Made by a program: the position numbers and the translations under genes. The notes below the pieces were generated by a model, which made no database searches, had not been told where the DNA came from, and saw only the letters and a list, made by a program, of their open reading frames with translations. From an uncultured Chiayiivirga sp. (lineage in GTDB: Bacteria > Pseudomonadota > Gammaproteobacteria > Xanthomonadales > Xanthomonadaceae), in the NCBI GenBank assembly GCA_934525595.1, contig CAKSZJ010000015.1, positions 1 to 64,000 on the forward strand: 64,000 bases of DNA, in the 5' to 3' direction. The first letter of the stretch is position 1. The number at the start of each line of letters is the position of its first letter. Positions 60,684 through 64,000 of this stretch are shown one piece after another.

Positions 60684-63600
60684 ATGCGAACCCTGCTGCT
60701 GACGCTGGCACTCTGCCTGCCCTGCACCTGCGCACTGGCGCAACCCGCCCCGCCCGACGTGCCCGCGCCCGTGGGATCCGTCGTCGCGCAGGCGCACAGG
60801 GAGCTGGCGACCGACGCGACGCTGGACGACACTCGCCGCGAGGCGCTGTCCGCCCTCCTGGAGCGCGCCGCCGCAGACGATGCCGAAGCCGAGACCGAGC
60901 TGGCCCGCGCGCGCGCGCTGCACGCCGAGGCGACGGCCCTGGAAGAGCGTATCGAGGCGCTGGAAGCCGAGCTGCGCAACGAACCTTCGGAGCGTTTCGC
61001 GCGCTGGCGCGACAGCCTTGACGCCAGCGTCGGAGCGGCTGTGCTGGCCCGGCAGGCCGCCGACCTTGAGGCTGCAGCGGGCAACCTTTCGGCGCGCATT
61101 TCCGACACCAGCGCGCAGCTCGCCGCCGTGGATCAGCGCCCCAACGCGCTGGCGCAGGCGCTGGACCAGGCGCGCCGCGAAGCCGATGCGGCGACCGCGC
61201 GGATCACGCCGCCGCAGGGCGCCACCGCGGCTCAGCGCATCGACGCCCTCGCTGCACAGGCCACCCGGCGCCTGCAGCTGGCGCGCGCGCAGGCGTTGAG
61301 CGCGGAGCGCAGCACGCTTCCGGCCCGTACCCGCATGCTGGAGCTGACCCAGCGCAGCCTGCAGCGCCAGGCCAGCCTGGTGCGACGCCAGGCCGGCGTC
61401 GTGGCGTCGCTGCTGGCACTCAGTACCGATGCCGAGCTGAACGCGCTCGACTCGCGCCTGCGCGACGAGGCCGACGGCGCCGGCGGACAGTCGCCGCGGC
61501 TGGCGTCCGAGGCAGAGCGCAATGTCGCGCTTGGGCAGGAGCTGGCCAGCGTCGAAGCGACCACCCGCCAGGCCAATGAAAAACTGCGCCAGACCCGCTC
61601 TCGCAGTGACGAAACCATCGACGCGCTGCGCAACACCCGCGCCCGGCTCGCGCTGCAGTCGCACGACGATGCGGTTGGTCTGATCCTGCTGAACGAACGT
61701 CGTCGCGCCGACGAGCCGCTGCGCATCCGGGCGGAGCTCGCACAGGCGCGCCGCCAGCTGGCACAGGCGCAGCTGCGCCTCATCGACCTGGACGCCCAGG
61801 CCGATGCGCTGGACTTGCCGCAGACAGCGGCCGCGCTGCTGCGCGAGGGCGACGAAGAGTCCGATACACCGGACCTGCATGCTGAAGCCGGCCTGCGCGC
61901 GCTGCTCGCCACCCGTGCCGAACTCGTGGAGCGGCTGGTTTCCGCCGAGCGCGAGCTGCTGCGCGCGCTCACCGAGCTGGAAGCGACGCTGGACCAGCAC
62001 CTGGACACCACCACCGCGCTGGTGCAACTGCTCGACCGCGAGCTGCTGTGGTTCCCCAGCCACGAACGCGCCGGCCCGGCCTGGTTCAAGCGCCAGCTCG
62101 CCGGCTGGCGCGATCTCTTCAAACCGTCGCGTTATGCCACCTCCGCGCGCCTGCTGGGCGGCGTGCTGAAAGACAGCTGGCCGCTGCTGGCCGCCGCCGG
62201 CGTGCTGCTGATCCTGCTGCTGCGACAGCGCCGGCGGCTTCCGCAGCGGCTGCACGCCCTCGCCCAACCACTGCTGCGGGTGCGCACCGACCGCTACCGC
62301 CATACCCTGGCCGCGCTGGCGGAAACCGGCCTGGCCGCGTTCGCCGTACCGCTGCCGATCGCGCTGTGCGGATGGCTTCTGCGCCAGGCCGGCGAAGCGG
62401 GGAAGTTCAGCGATTCGCTCGGCAAGGCGCTCCTGACCACTGCAGGCGCACTGTTCTTCTGGCAGGCACTGCGCTGGCTGGTGGCCGACGCCGGCGTGGC
62501 ACAGAAGCATTTCCGCTGGACCCAGGCGCGCCGCGAAGCCATCGCGACGGCGCTTCCGTGGTTCGCCGGCCTGATCCTGCCGGCGCAGTTCCTGCTGGCC
62601 CTGGCCTTCATGCGCGGCCAGGAGCCGGCGCTGGACGCGGTCGGGCGACTCTCGCTGCTTGCGATCTGCGGGGTTGGCGCGCTGATGGGCTGGCGACTGC
62701 TCGCGCCCGGCCGGCTTTGGACGTTCCGCGGCACCGCCGACGCGGAGCCTTCGCAGGCGAGGCGCGCGCTGCGCGTGGGCCTGTGCGCCGGCCTGCTCGC
62801 GATCGCGGCACTGGCACTCAACGGCTACGTCCTGACTGCCGCCACCCTGCTGCACAGCCTCTGGCTGAGCCTGCTGCTCATCACCACGCTGGCGATCTTC
62901 CACGGCATGGTGTCGCGCTGGTTCCTGCTGGGCGAACGCCGTCTGGCGCTGCGCCGCATCGAAGCGCGGCGCGAGGCGGAAGACGACCAGGCCGCGCTGC
63001 CAACGCATACCAATGCCGCCGGCGAACCGGCGCAAGTCGATCCGGAAAACGAGGCACTCAGCATCCAGAGCATCAGTCAGCAGACCCATCGCCTGCTGCG
63101 CGCGCTGATCATCGCCCTGCTGGCGCTTGGCCTTCTGTGGGTGTGGTCGGGCGTGTTGCCGGCCCTGGATCGGCTCGACACCATCACCCTGTGGACTGTC
63201 ACCGGCACCGATGCCGGCGGCGCGCCTGCGCCCCTGCCCGTGACCCTCGCGGCCCTGCTCGCGGGGCTGCTGACGCTGGCGCTCACCTTCATCTGCGCGC
63301 GCAACCTGCCGGGCCTGGTGGAACTGGGCCTGCTCTCGCGCATCCACATCGATGCCGGAACGCGCTACGCCATCACCAGCGTCAGCCGCTATCTGATCGT
63401 CATCATCGGCACGATCGCCGGCATGAGCCTGCTGGGCGTGCGCTGGGGGCAGCTGCAGTGGCTCGCCGCGGCGCTTACGGTGGGCCTGGGCTTCGGTCTG
63501 CAGGAAATCTTCGCCAACTTCGTCTCCGGCCTGATCGTGCTGTTCGAACGGCCCTACCGGGTGGGCGACACAATCACCATTGGCGAGGTGGAAGGCCGGG

Positions 63601-64000
63601 TCACGCGCATCCGCACCCGCGCCACCACGGTGCTGGATTCAGACAACCGTGAAGTGGTGGTGCCGAACAAGACCTTCATCACCTCGCGCTTCGTCAACTG
63701 GACGCTCAGCGACACGGTCACGCGCCTGGTGTTCAAGCTCGGCATCGCCCAGGACGCCGACCCGCAGAAGGTTCGCGAGCTGCTGCTCGAGCTGGCCCGC
63801 TCCGAACCGCTGGTGCTCGCGCAGCCGGCGCCGGGCTGCTGGTTCACCCAGATCTCCTCCGGCACCTTCGACTTCGAACTGCGCGTATTCGTCGCCGAAC
63901 TCGGACACCGCACCCTGCTGCGCGACGCACTCAACCGTCGCATCGCGGCAGCGATGGCCCGGGCCGGCCTCGCCACCTCTCGACCGGGGCTGCTGCAGAT
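60684..64000 (+). CDS. large MscS/MscK-type mechanosensitive channel (3' end beyond window)
   Basis: An open frame of 1105 codons from 60684 to the end of the window without a stop, so the C-terminus is missing. A signal peptide (residues 1-19, ALAQ) is followed by a long periplasmic coiled-coil domain (about 25-480, rich in Ala, Arg, Gln, Glu), as in MscK/KefA and YbdG/YjeP-type channels. Multiple hydrophobic helices follow from about 505 on. The MscS pore and upper beta domain lie near residues 900-1090: [60 protein letters not shown] and [20 protein letters not shown]. It protects against hypo-osmotic shock. It is divergent from rpmE2. A -10-like TACCTT lies at 60649-60654. Confidence 0.93.
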   Translation, partial: MRTLLLTLALCLPCTCALAQPAPPDVPAPVGSVVAQAHRELATDATLDDTRREALSALLERAAADDAEAETELARARALHAEATALEERIEALEAELRNEPSERFARWRDSLDASVGAAVLARQAADLEAAAGNLSARISDTSAQLAAVDQRPNALAQALDQARREADAATARITPPQGATAAQRIDALAAQATRRLQLARAQALSAERSTLPARTRMLELTQRSLQRQASLVRRQAGVVASLLALSTDAELNALDSRLRDEADGAGGQSPRLASEAERNVALGQELASVEATTRQANEKLRQTRSRSDETIDALRNTRARLALQSHDDAVGLILLNERRRADEPLRIRAELAQARRQLAQAQLRLIDLDAQADALDLPQTAAALLREGDEESDTPDLHAEAGLRALLATRAELVERLVSAERELLRALTELEATLDQHLDTTTALVQLLDRELLWFPSHERAGPAWFKRQLAGWRDLFKPSRYATSARLLGGVLKDSWPLLAAAGVLLILLLRQRRRLPQRLHALAQPLLRVRTDRYRHTLAALAETGLAAFAVPLPIALCGWLLRQAGEAGKFSDSLGKALLTTAGALFFWQALRWLVADAGVAQKHFRWTQARREAIATALPWFAGLILPAQFLLALAFMRGQEPALDAVGRLSLLAICGVGALMGWRLLAPGRLWTFRGTADAEPSQARRALRVGLCAGLLAIAALALNGYVLTAATLLHSLWLSLLLITTLAIFHGMVSRWFLLGERRLALRRIEARREAEDDQAALPTHTNAAGEPAQVDPENEALSIQSISQQTHRLLRALIIALLALGLLWVWSGVLPALDRLDTITLWTVTGTDAGGAPAPLPVTLAALLAGLLTLALTFICARNLPGLVELGLLSRIHIDAGTRYAITSVSRYLIVIIGTIAGMSLLGVRWGQLQWLAAALTVGLGFGLQEIFANFVSGLIVLFERPYRVGDTITIGEVEGRVTRIRTRATTVLDSDNREVVVPNKTFITSRFVNWTLSDTVTRLVFKLGIAQDADPQKVRELLLELARSEPLVLAQPAPGCWFTQISSGTFDFELRVFVAELGHRTLLRDALNRRIAAAMARAGLATSRPGLLQ

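Noticed and set aside
60654..63347. 897-codon open frame on the minus strand
   Set aside because: Gln/Arg/Gly-rich shadow of the mechanosensitive channel gene, which has a signal peptide, helices and an MscS domain on the plus strand.

Overview
The window is GC-rich, densely coded bacterial chromosome with almost no intergenic space. It most likely comes from a gammaproteobacterium of the Xanthomonadales (Lysobacterales). The best evidence is a type II secretion operon in the Xanthomonas 'xps' order E-F-G-H-I-J-K-L-M-N-D, with an N-type subunit in place of a typical GspC and a secretin that carries its own lipobox. The pairs xerD-dsbC and pilM/mrcA fit as well. Genus and species cannot be named from the sequence alone. 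I saw no tRNA, rRNA, insertion sequence, prophage or CRISPR array.

Layout. 1-444: extragenic array of a 125-bp palindrome-rich repeat. 471-2152: a highly equipped single gene (consensus-like promoter, UUCG-loop terminator) for a secreted protein of unknown role. 2272-13677: complete xps T2SS operon plus a small lipoprotein at its distal end, all on the minus strand. 13674-18359: a membrane protein resembling exosortase H-associated proteins, then purL. 18448-26494: dsbC, xerD, an RDD protein, lpxH, a periplasmic cyclophilin, and the coupled trio soluble lytic transglycosylase / SDR-like protein / cca. 26491-34248: htpX, gluQ, a TPR protein with an unknown C-terminal domain, aacS, an AlaA-type aminotransferase and a DUF924 protein. 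34331-38594: transketolase, an Lgt-like/TlpA fusion and a dicarboxylate/amino acid symporter. 38668-45632: a moxR-DUF58-DUF4381-batA-batB/C-batD cluster. 45765-50306: a cNMP-binding/EAL phosphodiesterase and a 1084-residue Ig-repeat lipoprotein. 50372-55446: pilMNOPQ. 55665-58756: mrcA (PBP1A) and a coupled small gene. 58832-60592: citrate synthase and zinc-independent L31. 60684 to the end: a large MscS/MscK-type channel that runs off the window.

The common theme is the cell envelope. Two secretin machines (T2SS and type IV pilus), peptidoglycan synthesis and cleavage (mrcA, slt), lipid A synthesis (lpxH), periplasmic folding (dsbC, cyclophilin, TlpA-like), membrane protein quality control (htpX) and osmotic release (MscS) are interleaved with central metabolism (purL, tkt, gltA, aacS). 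Translational coupling through ATGA, GTGA or TGATG overlaps is the rule inside operons. No gene-free stretch longer than about 300 bases exists except the first 536 bases, which hold the repeat array and a terminator.
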